Counted from the first letter of the stretch, positions 8,134-16,352 are shown. The stretch is 47,120 nucleotides of DNA from Rhizobium sp. AC27/96 (GCF_001692325.1 NZ_LXKN01000031.1:1-47120), one strand, 5' to 3'. Notes: a model not told the origin generated them from the letters alone. Numbers and translations: made by a program.

Positions 8134-8274
8134 CCCGCCTTCCTGCTTTTGAGTTCGTCGGCGACGCTCTTCCGCAACGCGTCCATGATGTTGATGACGT
8201 TGGAGGCCGGGGCTTCCTTTGCCTTCGCGGTCTTCTTTTTCGGCTTCAGGGCCTTCTTCTTCTCTTCGATCGGT
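8130..8274 (-). pseudogene. 3' remnant of a Ku (non-homologous end joining) gene
   Basis: The 47 residues left before the stop comprise a Lys/Ala-rich linker (EEKKKALKPKKKTAKAKEAP) and the C-terminal motif SNVINIMDALRKSVADE. This motif closely follows the SNVVNLMDALRKSL-type tail of bacterial Ku proteins in Rhizobiales. Ku binds DNA ends and recruits LigD. The whole core domain is missing, because an IS6-family element begins at 8275 exactly where the reading frame stops making sense. The call depends on a short but distinctive tail; the rest of the gene is not elsewhere in the window. Confidence 0.6.
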
Positions 8275-9086
8275 GGCGTCGGATTAACGTCTCTGTTGTG
8301 AACGGTTTGGTATTGGTGGCAATGACCGAAATCTCTGCTGCTCATTTCAGACGCCACCGTTTTCCCGCCGAGATCATCGCCTATGCGGTCTGGCTCTATT
8401 ACCGGTTTCCACTCAGCTTTCGAGACGTCGAAGATCTGCTGGCCGAGCGCGGCATTGAGGTCTCGTTTCAGACCGTCTCGGAATGGGCTGCGAAGTTCGG
8501 CCTCAAATTCGCTCATCAGCTTCGTCGACGGTCCCGCGGTCAATTTGCTGATAAATGGCAGCTCGACGAAATGGTGGTGACGATCAAGGGGAAGATATTC
8601 TGGCTGTGGCGGGCAGTCGATGCAAACGGTTACGTCCCTCGACGCCCTGCTGCAAAGCCGGGGAAACAAGCGAGCCGCCCTCCGGCTGATGCGCACACTG
8701 CTCAAGGGTCAGGGTACCACCCCACGGGTTATGATCACCGACAAGCTGCGGTCCTACTCTGCCGCCAAGTCCGAATTGATGCCGGGCGTCGAGCATCGGT
8801 CACATAAGGGCATCAACAACCGCGCCGAGAATTCACATCTTCCCGTGCGACGACGGGAACGGCGCATGATGCGCTTCAAGTCAGCGCGGCAATGCCAGCG
8901 TATCGTTACAACTCACGGCCAGATCGCCAATCTCTTTCTTCTTCACCGCAAACACCTGACCGCAGCAGATCACCGCCAGCTTCGCTCCAACGCCAACGCA
9001 ACATGGCGGCAGATCACTATGTTAATCAACGCGTAAAGGCTGACACGATGCCAGACGCGCACCCTGTCCCAGCTTAAGGCGACGTC
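8275..9086 (+). mobile_element. IS6-family insertion sequence, copy 1 (812 bp)
   Basis: The left end GGCGTCGGATTAA (8275-8287) pairs imperfectly with the right end TTAAGGCGACGTC (9074-9086), matching 10 of 13 positions as an inverted repeat. The length, end sequences and distances from transposase to ends equal those of copy 2 at 19162-19973. Flanking 8-mers differ (CGATCGGT on the left, CCCCGCAG on the right), so there is no target duplication. The left junction is inside a Ku gene and the right junction inside an ISL3-type transposase, so the two flanks probably were not adjacent before insertion, and a recombination or deletion has followed. Confidence 0.8.
8322..9036 (+). pseudogene. IS6-family transposase, frameshifted
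   Basis: Read in one frame from the ATG at 8322 it matches the intact transposase of copy 2 up to DANGYV; then an extra C in the run at 8636-8638 shifts the frame, and the match resumes in the next frame (DALLQSRGNKRAALRLMR) to the stop at 9036. The acidic residues are preserved: D in WQLDEMVV, D in MITDKLRSY and E in NNRAENSHL, the DDE triad of this family. One base therefore separates it from an intact gene. A sequencing error cannot be excluded, but copy 2 lacks the extra base. Confidence 0.8.
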
Positions 9087-9088
9087 CC

Positions 9089-9331
9089 CCGCAGGCACTG
9101 GATGAATGGATCGACGATGCCATCGACACCGAGCTCACGGCAATCATGCGTTTCGCCAGCGTTCTGCGCCGTGATATTGATGCCGTAAGAAATGCAATCG
9201 AACTCCCCTGGAGCAACGGTCAAGCCGAAGGTCAGATCAACCGCCTCAAGGTACTGAAGCGAGTAATGTACGGTCGCGCCGGCCCGGAACTGATGAGGGC
9301 GAGAATGATGCCCCTGAATCACAGAAATTGA
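9089..9331 (+). pseudogene. ISL3-family transposase, C-terminal remnant
   Basis: Open from the IS6 junction to a TGA, about 80 residues. The segment LPWSNGQAEGQINRLKVLKR, followed by MYGRAG and MRAR, is the conserved C-terminus of ISL3-family transposases (SNGQ-EGQ-NRLK-KR-MYGRA), including the catalytic Glu of the EGQ motif. The N-terminal three quarters are missing. The sequence after the stop (ACCCTATTAACTGCC, from about 9338) may be its right terminal inverted repeat, but there is no left end to compare. Confidence 0.75.
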
Positions 9332-9397
9332 GGAAGAACCCTATTAACTGCCAAATGACACCGGGGAAGGCGCTTTGCCACTGCAATTTCACTTTCG

Positions 9398-10741
9398 TCA
9401 TTCTGTTGAATCAAAGTCGTCCTCTCCGACATTCAGCATCGCTGCCAACGTACGTAGGGCGCTGTCGAGCTGGTCCATTGAAGGTGCCGCCAGCGCAAGC
9501 CTGACGGCGTTCGGGGCATGGCCGGGCGTCACGGCGAAGGTGGTAGATGGTGTCAATGCAATGTCGCGCCTGGCGGCCGCAGCAACGAAACTTTGGGAGC
9601 GCCAGTGCGCTGGCAACATCAGCCACAGATGGTAGCATTTCCCATTGGTCTGGATTTCAAAACCGGAAAGGCGATCAGCCGCCAGTTTCTGACGCGCCCG
9701 CGCGTCAAGACGCTTCAGCCTCGTCAGCTCCTCGACCGTGCCATCGCTAATCAAGCGCTGCGCGGCGGCAAAGGCAAATCCCGACGCGGTCCATCCGCCC
9801 GAACGCACCGAGGTGATCACACTTTCGCGCAACCGCTGCGGCACGATGATGAAGCCCAGCGTCAGACCCGGAGCGACTTTCTTGGATAGGCTGTCGATGA
9901 CAATACAGGTGTCCGGCGCGAGCGCGGCAAGGGGCGGCCCTTCGTCGAGGAAGCCATAGACATGGTCCTCGATGATTGGAAGACCCAGCTTCTCGACGGT
10001 GCGTAAGAGATCTGCGCGACGTGCCGAAGTCATCGTCACGCCCAACGGATTCTGGATCGCAGGCTGAATGTAAATGGCCGAGAGATGCGCTTCGCGATGG
10101 GCTTTTTCCACCGCGTCTGGCCGCACACCGCCTTCGTCCATCGCCAGCGGAACCAGCGCGATACCCAAGCGGGCCGCAATACCTTTGATGAAGGGATAGG
10201 TCAAAGCCTCCACACCACAGCGGCCGCCGGTCGGAACGATTGCAGCAAGTGCTGCGGCAATACTCTGTCGCCCGTTCCCGGTGAATACGAATTGGTCTGG
10301 TGCGGGAGACCATCCGCCTTGTGACATGTAAGTGGCCGCAATGCTTCGGATCGCCGGCGATCCGATGCTGATGGCCTGCCTCAATGCCGAGTCGAGCGCG
10401 GCCGCCTTCTCAAGTCCATCGAGGCTTTTGGCGATGAGCGCGGTCTGATCGGGAAGCATCGGGTAATTGAACTCAAGGTCGATCCGGATGCCACGCGGTT
10501 CACTTGTCGCTGCCACGCCGCGCCTGGCGTCACCGGAAATGAAGGTGCCTCTGCCGACTTCGCCGACGACGAGGCCGCGGCGCAACAGCTCGGTGTAGAC
10601 GCGGCTTGCCGTCGAGACGGCGATGTTGCGTTGATAGGCGAAGCTGCGCTGCGGAGGCAGCCGTTCGCCCGGCTTGAGCCTGCCGTCGGCTATTTCCGCG
10701 GCGATAATGTCAGCCAGCTTCAGATATTCGGATTTCGACAT
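9398..10741 (-). CDS. MocR/PdxR-type regulator (GntR wHTH + aminotransferase domain)
   Basis: A 447-residue fusion: residues 1-72 form a GntR-type winged helix (RLKPGERLPPQRSFAYQRN, then VSTASRVYTELLRRGLV), and residues about 85-435 a fold-type I aminotransferase domain whose PLP lysine is K287 in DSLSKKVAPGL. MocR regulators sense PLP or an amino compound and usually control a neighbouring gene. The divergent neighbour is an exported epoxide hydrolase. A pair of direct repeats lies immediately upstream of this gene's ATG and is the probable operator. Some members act as true aminotransferases, but the DNA-binding domain is complete. Confidence 0.88.
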   Translation of the reverse strand: MSKSEYLKLADIIAAEIADGRLKPGERLPPQRSFAYQRNIAVSTASRVYTELLRRGLVVGEVGRGTFISGDARRGVAATSEPRGIRIDLEFNYPMLPDQTALIAKSLDGLEKAAALDSALRQAISIGSPAIRSIAATYMSQGGWSPAPDQFVFTGNGRQSIAAALAAIVPTGGRCGVEALTYPFIKGIAARLGIALVPLAMDEGGVRPDAVEKAHREAHLSAIYIQPAIQNPLGVTMTSARRADLLRTVEKLGLPIIEDHVYGFLDEGPPLAALAPDTCIVIDSLSKKVAPGLTLGFIIVPQRLRESVITSVRSGGWTASGFAFAAAQRLISDGTVEELTRLKRLDARARQKLAADRLSGFEIQTNGKCYHLWLMLPAHWRSQSFVAAAARRDIALTPSTTFAVTPGHAPNAVRLALAAPSMDQLDSALRTLAAMLNVGEDDFDSTE

Positions 10742-10743
10742 TT

Positions 10744-10779
10744 ATTGCTCCGAGTGCAATGTTTTTATTGCACCGAGTA
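10744..10779. promoter_or_regulatory. Candidate MocR operator (direct repeat)
   Basis: Two direct repeats, ATTGCTCCGAGTG at 10744-10756 and ATTGCACCGAGTA at 10767-10779, are 23 bases apart (about two helical turns) and begin three bases from the start codon of the MocR gene. The first also reads as the palindrome ATTGC-N7-GCAAT. MocR-family regulators are known to bind spaced direct repeats in the divergent region. Binding is inferred. Confidence 0.6.
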
Positions 10780-10926
10780 ACATATCGGAACATCCTATCT
10801 TCATCAAATACATTGTACCGGAAACGGCGACGGTTCCCACCCTGATATGCAGGAGGCTCGTTCGACGAGCGTCTTCACATGGCTAGGATCGATGTCGTCG
10901 TTCTCTCGTCCAACAGGCGAAAGAGC

Positions 10927-12216
10927 ATGTCTGACATTGAGAGCAAGATCGGCCGTCGCGATTTCCTGGCCTCGTCGTTGCTTGGCGTAGTCGCCTTGAC
11001 CAACCCGCTCGCCGCCTACGCGCAATCCAGCGCCCAGGCCGCCCCCATTGGGATCCGTCCATTCACTTTCCACGCCTCGAACGAGGCGCTGGCCGATCTC
11101 CAGGCACGCATTCGTGCAACGAGATGGCCGGAACGCGAAACGGTGCCAGACGCCTCGCAAGGCGTCAACCTCGCGACCATGCAGAAGCTCGCCGACTATT
11201 GGGCGCATCATCACGACTGGCGCAGGGCAGAAAAGGCGCTCAACGCCTGGCCGAATTTCATCGCTGAGATTGACGGGCTGGACATTCACTTCATCCATGT
11301 GAAATCAAAGCATCCAAACGCCCTTCCAATGATCATCACCCATGGCTGGCCGGGCTCAATCATCGAGCAGCTGAAGATCATCGACCCGCTTACCAACCCG
11401 ACCGCGCATGGCGGCACGGCGGCCGATGCGTTCGATGTCGTCATCCCCTCGCTTCCGGGCTACGGTTTTTCGGGCAAGCCGGCGGCGATCGGATGGGATC
11501 CCCAGCGTATCGCGCGCGCATGGGTCGAGCTGATGCGGCGCCTCGGTTATACGAAATATGTCGCCCAGGGTGGCGACTGGGGCAATGCAGTCACCGAACA
11601 GATGGCACTTCTCAAGCCTTCGGGGTTGATCGGTGTCCACACCAACATGCCTGCCACCATCCCGGACGAGATCGCAAAGCTCCTGCCTGATGGTCCGGCA
11701 CCGGCCGATCTTTCGGCCGACGAGCGCTATGCCTGGGACCAGCTTGTCTTCTTCTATAAACACGGACTCGGCTACGCCCAAGAAATGGCGAACCGGCCGC
11801 AGACGCTTTATGCGCTCGCGGATTCCCCGATCGGCCTGGCGGCCTGGATGCTTGACCATGACGATCGCAGCCGCGCCCTGATCACGCAGGTTTTCGACGG
11901 TGCCCACGAAGGGCTGACGCGTGAAGATATTCTCGACAATATCACCCTCTACTGGCTGACCAATACAGCCGTTTCGTCGGCGCGCCTCTACTGGGAAAGC
12001 AAGCTTGCCTTCTTTGCTCCCAAGGGTGTCGAGTTGCCGATGGGAGTGAGCGCATTTCCCGACGAGATCTATACCGCGCCGGAAAGCTGGACGCGCAAGG
12101 CCTATACCAATCTCATCCACTACAACCGCCTGCCCAAGGGTGGTCATTTCGCCACCTGGGAACAGCCGCAAATCCTTGCTGAAGAGTTGCGCGCGACCTT
12201 CCACACGTTGCGTTGA
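10927..12216 (+). CDS. Exported epoxide hydrolase (EHN domain, alpha/beta hydrolase)
   Basis: A 429-residue protein. Residues 1-35 are a twin-arginine signal (GRRDFLASSLLGVVALTNP, likely cut after AYAQ), so the folded enzyme should be exported to the periplasm. The EHN domain follows (about 41-150) and then the alpha/beta hydrolase core: oxyanion motif HGWPG (139-143), nucleophile D217 in GGDWGN and catalytic H407 in GGHFATWEQP. This fits epoxide hydrolases that open epoxides to diols; many homologues have unknown substrates. The frame opens at 10879, but the signal peptide and AGGCGAAAG place the start at 10927. It is divergent from the MocR regulator and probably controlled by it. Confidence 0.88.
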   Translation: MSDIESKIGRRDFLASSLLGVVALTNPLAAYAQSSAQAAPIGIRPFTFHASNEALADLQARIRATRWPERETVPDASQGVNLATMQKLADYWAHHHDWRRAEKALNAWPNFIAEIDGLDIHFIHVKSKHPNALPMIITHGWPGSIIEQLKIIDPLTNPTAHGGTAADAFDVVIPSLPGYGFSGKPAAIGWDPQRIARAWVELMRRLGYTKYVAQGGDWGNAVTEQMALLKPSGLIGVHTNMPATIPDEIAKLLPDGPAPADLSADERYAWDQLVFFYKHGLGYAQEMANRPQTLYALADSPIGLAAWMLDHDDRSRALITQVFDGAHEGLTREDILDNITLYWLTNTAVSSARLYWESKLAFFAPKGVELPMGVSAFPDEIYTAPESWTRKAYTNLIHYNRLPKGGHFATWEQPQILAEELRATFHTLR

Positions 12217-12313
12217 ACACTTTCACATGCCGCTGCCAGCGGGACGCACGCCCCGCTGGCAGGCGCCGTGGTGACGATTTCGCAATGCCACACAGCAAAG
12301 TCGGAGAACGGAC

Positions 12314-12526
12314 TTGTTTGCAATCCTCGTTCATGCAGAGGGGGCTAACGCCCCCACGGCTAGCCTTTGCACAAGGCTGAGACGCTATTTCATCCGCCGG
12401 GCCTCCATCAAGAGCCTTCGCGAACTCAACGATGATGCGCTGAGAGATATTGGCCTTGCGCCTTGCGACATCGAAGCGGCGGTTTGCGGCTGCATCGCCG
12501 CTCCCAGTCGGGCGAGGGTACGATGA
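12314..12526 (+). CDS. DUF1127 small protein, TTG start
   Basis: A 70-residue protein whose core RYFIRRASIKSLRELNDDAL, followed by RDIGLAPCDIEAAV, is the DUF1127 (YjiS-like) signature: an Arg-rich helix and then L-x-x-L-x-D-x-x-L-x-D-I-G-L. Some DUF1127 proteins of rhizobia and Agrobacterium influence phosphate and carbon metabolism or RNA turnover; this member is unstudied to my knowledge. The start is a TTG at 12314-12316 with GGAG at proper spacing. Its TGA overlaps the ATG of the TSUP gene (12523-12526), so the two are coupled. Confidence 0.8.
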   Translation: MFAILVHAEGANAPTASLCTRLRRYFIRRASIKSLRELNDDALRDIGLAPCDIEAAVCGCIAAPSRARVR

Positions 12527-13302
12527 TGGCTGCCTCGGTTGTGCCGGAATTGACGGCAACAACGATCCTTGTCGCTTTTGCCGGTGTATTCCTGATCTGT
12601 TTCATGAAGGGAGCATTCGGCGGCGGATTCGCCATCGTCGGCATTCCTCTGCTGTCGATCGTCATGGATCCGGTCACGGCCGGCGGCCTTCTTGCGCCGT
12701 TGTTTGTCGCAATGGATCTCTATGCGCTCCGGTACTGGAAACGTTCGAGTTGGTCGAGGCCGGACCTGGTACTGCTGCTGCCGGGCCTCATATTCGGCAT
12801 CGGGCTCGGATATCTATTGTTCCGCTTCCTTGACCACCGTGCCATCTCGATCGTGATGGCCGTGACCACCCTGATTTTTGTCGGTCTGTGGCTTGCTGGA
12901 GGCGCCACGGTGAGGACACGCCCGCGATCGACGCCGAAGGCCGTCGGCGCCGGCCTCGCCTCGGGGATCACTACCATGGTGGCGCACTCGGGCGGACCGC
13001 CGCTTGCTATGTATCTGCTGCCCCTCGGCCTCAGCAAGGAAATCTATGCGGGAACGACGAGCCTTTTTTTCACCGTCGGCAATGCGATCAAAGCCGTGCC
13101 GTGGCTGCTGCTGGCAAAACCGACCATGACTGTGTGGATATTGATGCTGGTCTGCCTGCTCGCCGTTCCAAGCGGCGTGTGGCTGGGCTGGCGGCTTCAT
13201 GGGAAACTGGATCAGCGCCAGGTTTATAGCGCCTGCTATGGGCTGCTGGTTCTGACGGCGGCGAAACTATTATGGGACGGCGTTTCCGGATTTATGGTGT
13301 GA
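12523..13302 (+). CDS. TSUP-family (TauE/SafE) membrane transporter
   Basis: A 259-residue polytopic protein with about eight hydrophobic segments and the internal glycine-rich motif KGAFGGGFAIVGIPLL, matched in the second half by HSGGPPLAMYLLPLG. This two-half arrangement is typical of the TauE/SafE (TSUP) family, which moves sulfite, sulfonates or other small organic anions across the inner membrane. The substrate cannot be deduced. Start: ATG 12523 with GCGAGGG upstream; the open frame begins at 12463, inside the DUF1127 gene. Translational coupling to DUF1127 is likely. Confidence 0.85.
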   Translation: MMAASVVPELTATTILVAFAGVFLICFMKGAFGGGFAIVGIPLLSIVMDPVTAGGLLAPLFVAMDLYALRYWKRSSWSRPDLVLLLPGLIFGIGLGYLLFRFLDHRAISIVMAVTTLIFVGLWLAGGATVRTRPRSTPKAVGAGLASGITTMVAHSGGPPLAMYLLPLGLSKEIYAGTTSLFFTVGNAIKAVPWLLLAKPTMTVWILMLVCLLAVPSGVWLGWRLHGKLDQRQVYSACYGLLVLTAAKLLWDGVSGFMV

Positions 13303-13386
13303 GCCTATTATTCGTCCAGGGCGAAAGTCGTGATTGTGATATTGAACGGATACGAACCTCAGACCTGAAGTTTCACCAACCGCAAA

Positions 13387-13767
13387 TCAATGAAAATTCC
13401 GGACCTTCACCTTCAGCGTATCGATATGAAGATCCAGCGTGAATAGGTCCCGCGGGACGACCGGCTTTGGCCGATCCCGAGAATCCGGCTCAACGCGACC
13501 ATGGGCAAATTCATCGCCTCGTCCGGACGGCCGTCTGAACTCAGTATCCCGGTCAGCTAGCCCGACAAAGTCCCCCGACAGATCGGACAGCTGCTTTGCG
13601 ACGAGGTGCATGACCTCCCCTTCTCGCTGGATACGCCCATTGATCGCCATCATCGAAGATCCCAGCACCACGCGCCGGCGCTTCTCGAACAGCGAAGGCC
13701 ATACTACGTGGCGGGACCGGTCTCGTCCTCGATGGTGATGAACATGACGTTTTCAACCATCTCCACG
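13387..13767 (-). pseudogene. dnaE2 (imuC) 3' remnant
   Basis: The C-terminal about 125 residues of an error-prone DNA polymerase III alpha subunit. MVENVMFITIEDETGPAT is read in one frame, then a frameshift near 13706, then WPSLFEKRRRVVLGSSMMA, the segment INGRIQREGEVMHLVAKQ and the typical end DLHIDTLKVKVRNFH. This is the OB-fold tail found in rhizobial DnaE2 proteins. The polymerase domains are absent and the fragment is broken again by the frameshift, so it is not functional. It meets the amidase remnant head to head at about 13768. Confidence 0.75.
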
Positions 13768-13769
13768 TA

Positions 13770-14228
13770 ATGGAGATGAAGCCAGCCTTCCGCGAGGCGA
13801 CCGCTGGTCGTCGAGAAGACGTTCTTTACAAGATGGCAGAAACAATGCTGTCCCTGCCCGACACTTTCATGGATGACTATATCGACGCCGAACAGGCCGC
13901 CGAGCGGCTGCGTGATGGCTATGCCGATTACTTCTCATGCTACGACGCGCTCATCACCCATATCTTGCCAATTCCAGCTCATAAGCATGGCGTCGAGGAA
14001 TTTGTAATCGACAGCCAGACAGTCGACGCAACTTATCTCCAGGGCGCTACCGTGCCTCTCAATGTCACGGGTCTTCCAGGCACCTCAATGCGGTTTGGAA
14101 CAAGCAAGGAAGGATTGCCGATCAAGGTCCAGATCGTCGGCAAGTGGCAGGCTGAATCGACAATCCTTCACATCGCATCCCTGCTTGAAAACGTCAGCTC
14201 GACACGAGCGATGCACCCAATCCTTTAA
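13770..14228 (+). pseudogene. Amidase-signature enzyme, C-terminal remnant
   Basis: The 152 residues from the ATG at 13770 match the C-terminal third of amidase-signature enzymes: MKPAFREATAGRREDVLYKM, the VDATYLQGATVPLNVTGLPG segment and MRFGTSKEGLPIKVQIVGKW. The part carrying the Ser-Ser-Lys triad is missing, so it cannot be catalytic. The frame has no further stop and could still be expressed as a fragment. The left junction abuts the dnaE2 remnant, which marks a rearrangement point. It is distinct from the complete amidase gene at 41.4 kb. Confidence 0.7.
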
Positions 14229-14291
14229 ACCAAGCAAGGTCGTTCCTATGCGCGGCCTCCTCAAAAGGGGACGCCGTGCATTTTAGTGACG

Positions 14292-14567
14292 TCAATAGCT
14301 ATATCGCCTGTCTATCTCAGTCAGCACCGACTGGATCTCGTCAATCGAGACCGGCTCTGGAGTTCCAGGCAACTGCCGAAGTGGTGGTTTCGAGTGAACC
14401 GCGTAGCGATCAGATGCCCAAGCAGCCAGTATCGCCCGCTTGTCATCAGTAGCCAGGGCCGGCGCGTTCAGGACGTCAATCGGCCGTCGAAGCTGATTGC
14501 CTTCGAGCAAGACGCTCGGCCCATGGGCGATTGCACTGTCGAGCATAGTCTGCAATATGTCTTTCAT
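14292..14567 (-). CDS. Hypothetical 91-residue protein
   Basis: Begins MKDILQTMLDSAIAHGPSVL; mostly helical, soluble, no signal. The start has GAGG within ten bases upstream. It lies nine bases downstream of the DUF982 gene on the same strand and is probably in the same operon, in a block next to the small heat-shock gene. I recognise no named domain. Confidence 0.55.
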   Translation of the reverse strand: MKDILQTMLDSAIAHGPSVLLEGNQLRRPIDVLNAPALATDDKRAILAAWASDRYAVHSKPPLRQLPGTPEPVSIDEIQSVLTEIDRRYSY

Positions 14568-14576
14568 GGAAAGACC

Positions 14577-14876
14577 TCACTGCACGTGGGGATCGCGATC
14601 GCTCCGCAAGCGAGACGCCACCACCGCAGATGTATCAGGTGCAAGAAGTTCATGCATTTCTGCAAATGCTGCGAAGAGACCACGCGCCGTTTCCGCTTCG
14701 ATCTCGCCACGAAGTGCCGCCTGGCAGGCTTTCAGGGCAAGCGAATGCGCCGCGTCTCTTAACAATACCGGCCATTCGACCAGGTGTCGGTAGGCATCTA
14801 GTACGCCGCGAACCTCCGCAGGGTAGCCCAAGCCGACGAGGATAGTGACAGGTTTTCTGAACATATCGGGTTTCAT
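14577..14876 (-). CDS. DUF982 protein
   Basis: A 99-residue protein with the DUF982 pattern: an N-terminal strand (KPVTILVGLGYPAEVRGVLD), a WP motif (LVEWPVL), the helix HSLALKACQAALRGEIEAET and ARGLFAAFAEMHELL. This family is common in several copies on rhizobial replicons; its function is unknown. GGAGAGAGCG precedes the ATG. It sits between the hypothetical gene at 14292 and the Hsp20 gene, all on the minus strand, with about 80 bases between it and Hsp20. Confidence 0.82.
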   Translation of the reverse strand: MKPDMFRKPVTILVGLGYPAEVRGVLDAYRHLVEWPVLLRDAAHSLALKACQAALRGEIEAETARGLFAAFAEMHELLAPDTSAVVASRLRSDRDPHVQ

Positions 14877-14954
14877 CGCTCTCTCCTTCCCAACCCGGAA
14901 TGGTGACGGGCGCCATCGCCATGGCGCCCCTGACTGACTGGATGAACTTCAAGA

Positions 14955-15428
14955 TCAAGCCGCCTTCTGCGCTTCGATCTGCGCCGGAGCCGTCGACGTC
15001 AGCGTAGGTGTGCTCTGGATCGAGATTTTCCTGGGCTTCAACGCTTCAGGGATCTCACGGATCAGCTCGATCGAGAGAAGACCGTTGCTCAACTCCGCTC
15101 CATTCACCCGCACGTGGTCGGCCAGCTCGAACCGGTGTTCGAACGGGCGTCCGGCAATGCCTCGATGCAGGTAGCCATCGGCTGGTGTCTCCTGCTTTTT
15201 ACCGGTGACGGTCAGCAGATTGGACTGGAAGGTGATATCGAGATCGTCCTGTGCAAATCCAGCCACCGCAATCGAGATCCGGTAGGTGTCGTCATCGCTC
15301 TTGACGATGTCATAAGGCGGCCAGTCGTTGATCGACCGGGCGCGCTGGGCGTTTTCCAGAAGATTGAAGATCCGGTCGAAACCAACGCTCGAGCGGAACA
15401 AAGGCGCGTAGTCGTAAGATGTTGCCAT
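14955..15428 (-). CDS. Small heat-shock protein, Hsp20/IbpA family
   Basis: A 157-residue alpha-crystallin-domain chaperone that should bind unfolding proteins in the cytoplasm and hold them for refolding. The N-terminus (FRSSVGFDRIFNLLENAQ) matches IbpA-like class A proteins of rhizobia. The alpha-crystallin domain runs from about residue 36 (WPPYDIVKSDDDTYRISIAV) to 125, with the GIAGRPFEHRFELADHV region and the AELSNGLLSIEL strand. The start is the ATG at 15426-15428; an in-frame ATG two codons earlier is too close to AAGGAGG. The leader folds into a ROSE-like thermometer, so translation is probably heat-induced. Confidence 0.92.
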   Translation of the reverse strand: MATSYDYAPLFRSSVGFDRIFNLLENAQRARSINDWPPYDIVKSDDDTYRISIAVAGFAQDDLDITFQSNLLTVTGKKQETPADGYLHRGIAGRPFEHRFELADHVRVNGAELSNGLLSIELIREIPEALKPRKISIQSTPTLTSTAPAQIEAQKAA

Positions 15429-15520
15429 AACCATATCCTCCTTGAAGCAACATGGGTACGGGAATGCCAAAAGCGGCACTCCCAGCGAAGCCAGCCCTGT
15501 ATCAGCGACTAGCGGCAATC
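15429..15520 (-). promoter_or_regulatory. Predicted ROSE-type RNA thermometer in the hsp20 leader
   Basis: In the transcript, TTGCTTCAAGGAGGATATGG precedes the start. The stretch CCATGTTGCTT can pair with GGAGGATATGG around a CAAG loop, leaving one G of TTGCT bulged opposite the Shine-Dalgarno. This is the hallmark of ROSE elements of rhizobial small heat-shock genes (U-U/C-G-C-U facing AGGAGG). Further upstream, GGGAGTGCC/GGCATTCCC forms a second strong hairpin and CAGGGCTGGC with CGCTGGG a third. Family knowledge: ROSE melts at heat-shock temperature. The 5' boundary is approximate. Confidence 0.75.
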
Positions 15521-15594
15521 GATTTGGTTTTGGCGATTTTCCGTTTCAAGATCGGCTGCGCAATTTTTTTCGCTGACCGTAAGTTGCCCAATCG

Positions 15595-15885
15595 TCAATG
15601 CAATGAGCGACTGAGAACGCGATGCGGGTATGCCGCCTTGAACTGCGAGATCATCGCGCAGGCTTGCTGCAATACCCGTTCAGTCGTTTCGGGATTGTTG
15701 CGCGCCAGTTCGTCGGCATTTGTGCGCATCGCGTTCGCCATATTGGCCGACATCAACGCGAAAGGCCCTTCGCCATAGACAAGCGCATCTTGCGAAGCTG
15801 TCTCGAGCCATCGGGCAAAATCGGTGATAATCTCTTCCCTCTCCGGGATACTGACGCTTCTAATGATTTTGATGTTCTCTTCCAT
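15595..15885 (-). CDS. Hypothetical 96-residue protein
   Basis: Begins MEENIKIIRSVSIPEREEII; predicted to be almost all helical (TDFARWLETASQDALVYGEG, then DELARNNPETTERVLQQACA). No signal peptide or membrane segment. GGAGTGAG lies upstream of the ATG. It stands between the usg-like gene and the hsp20 leader, on the same strand as both, so it is likely part of the stress block. I do not recognise the family. Confidence 0.55.
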   Translation of the reverse strand: MEENIKIIRSVSIPEREEIITDFARWLETASQDALVYGEGPFALMSANMANAMRTNADELARNNPETTERVLQQACAMISQFKAAYPHRVLSRSLH

Positions 15886-15978
15886 GTGGTCTCACTCCAT
15901 ACAGACGTGGAAAGCGATCGGGCTGATTAAGCCCCGGTCGCCGGGTGAGCTAGGAAGCGAAAAAGCCAGATTCAAGCC

Positions 15979-16251
15979 TCAGTGCAGCTTGAACTCGCCA
16001 TCGACACGCCGCCATTCGTTGGGCCCGATCAGGCGCTGGTGACTGTAGCGAACCGAGTGCAGTGGCCCATCGAGGGAGGTTTGCCAGAAATCCAGGAATT
16101 TGCGCATTTCAGGGAAATCCGGGGCGAGATCGTAATCCTGCCAGACATACGTCTGGAGGACGGACTCGAAGTCGGGAATGCGGTAGAGAATGTGGGCGGT
16201 CATCAGTCCGTAGCCGTTGAGCTGTCGCTCGATATCAGAAGAAAATCGCAT
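15979..16251 (-). CDS. usg: Usg family protein
   Basis: A 90-residue protein matching the alphaproteobacterial Usg family along its whole length: ERQLNGYGLMTAHILYRIPD, LQTYVWQDYDLAPDFPEM and LDGPLHSVRYSHQRL. The family was first noted next to trp genes; its biochemical role is not known. ACGGAG precedes the ATG at good spacing. It is divergent from groES, with the CIRCE-like site in between, so heat regulation is possible. Confidence 0.88.
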   Translation of the reverse strand: MRFSSDIERQLNGYGLMTAHILYRIPDFESVLQTYVWQDYDLAPDFPEMRKFLDFWQTSLDGPLHSVRYSHQRLIGPNEWRRVDGEFKLH

Positions 16252-16352
16252 GCATCATCTCCGTTAGGTGACGCGGAAATGATGCAGAAATTGTCGATCG
16301 ACTTCAACATCATATCGCAATAACATGCCATTTACCACGCTATTACAGTGTT

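Noticed and set aside
8322..9036. Programmed frameshift in the IS6-type transposase of copy 1
   Set aside because: Copy 2 encodes the whole protein in one frame, and IS6-family transposases are not known to need frameshifting. The extra C is more simply a mutation.
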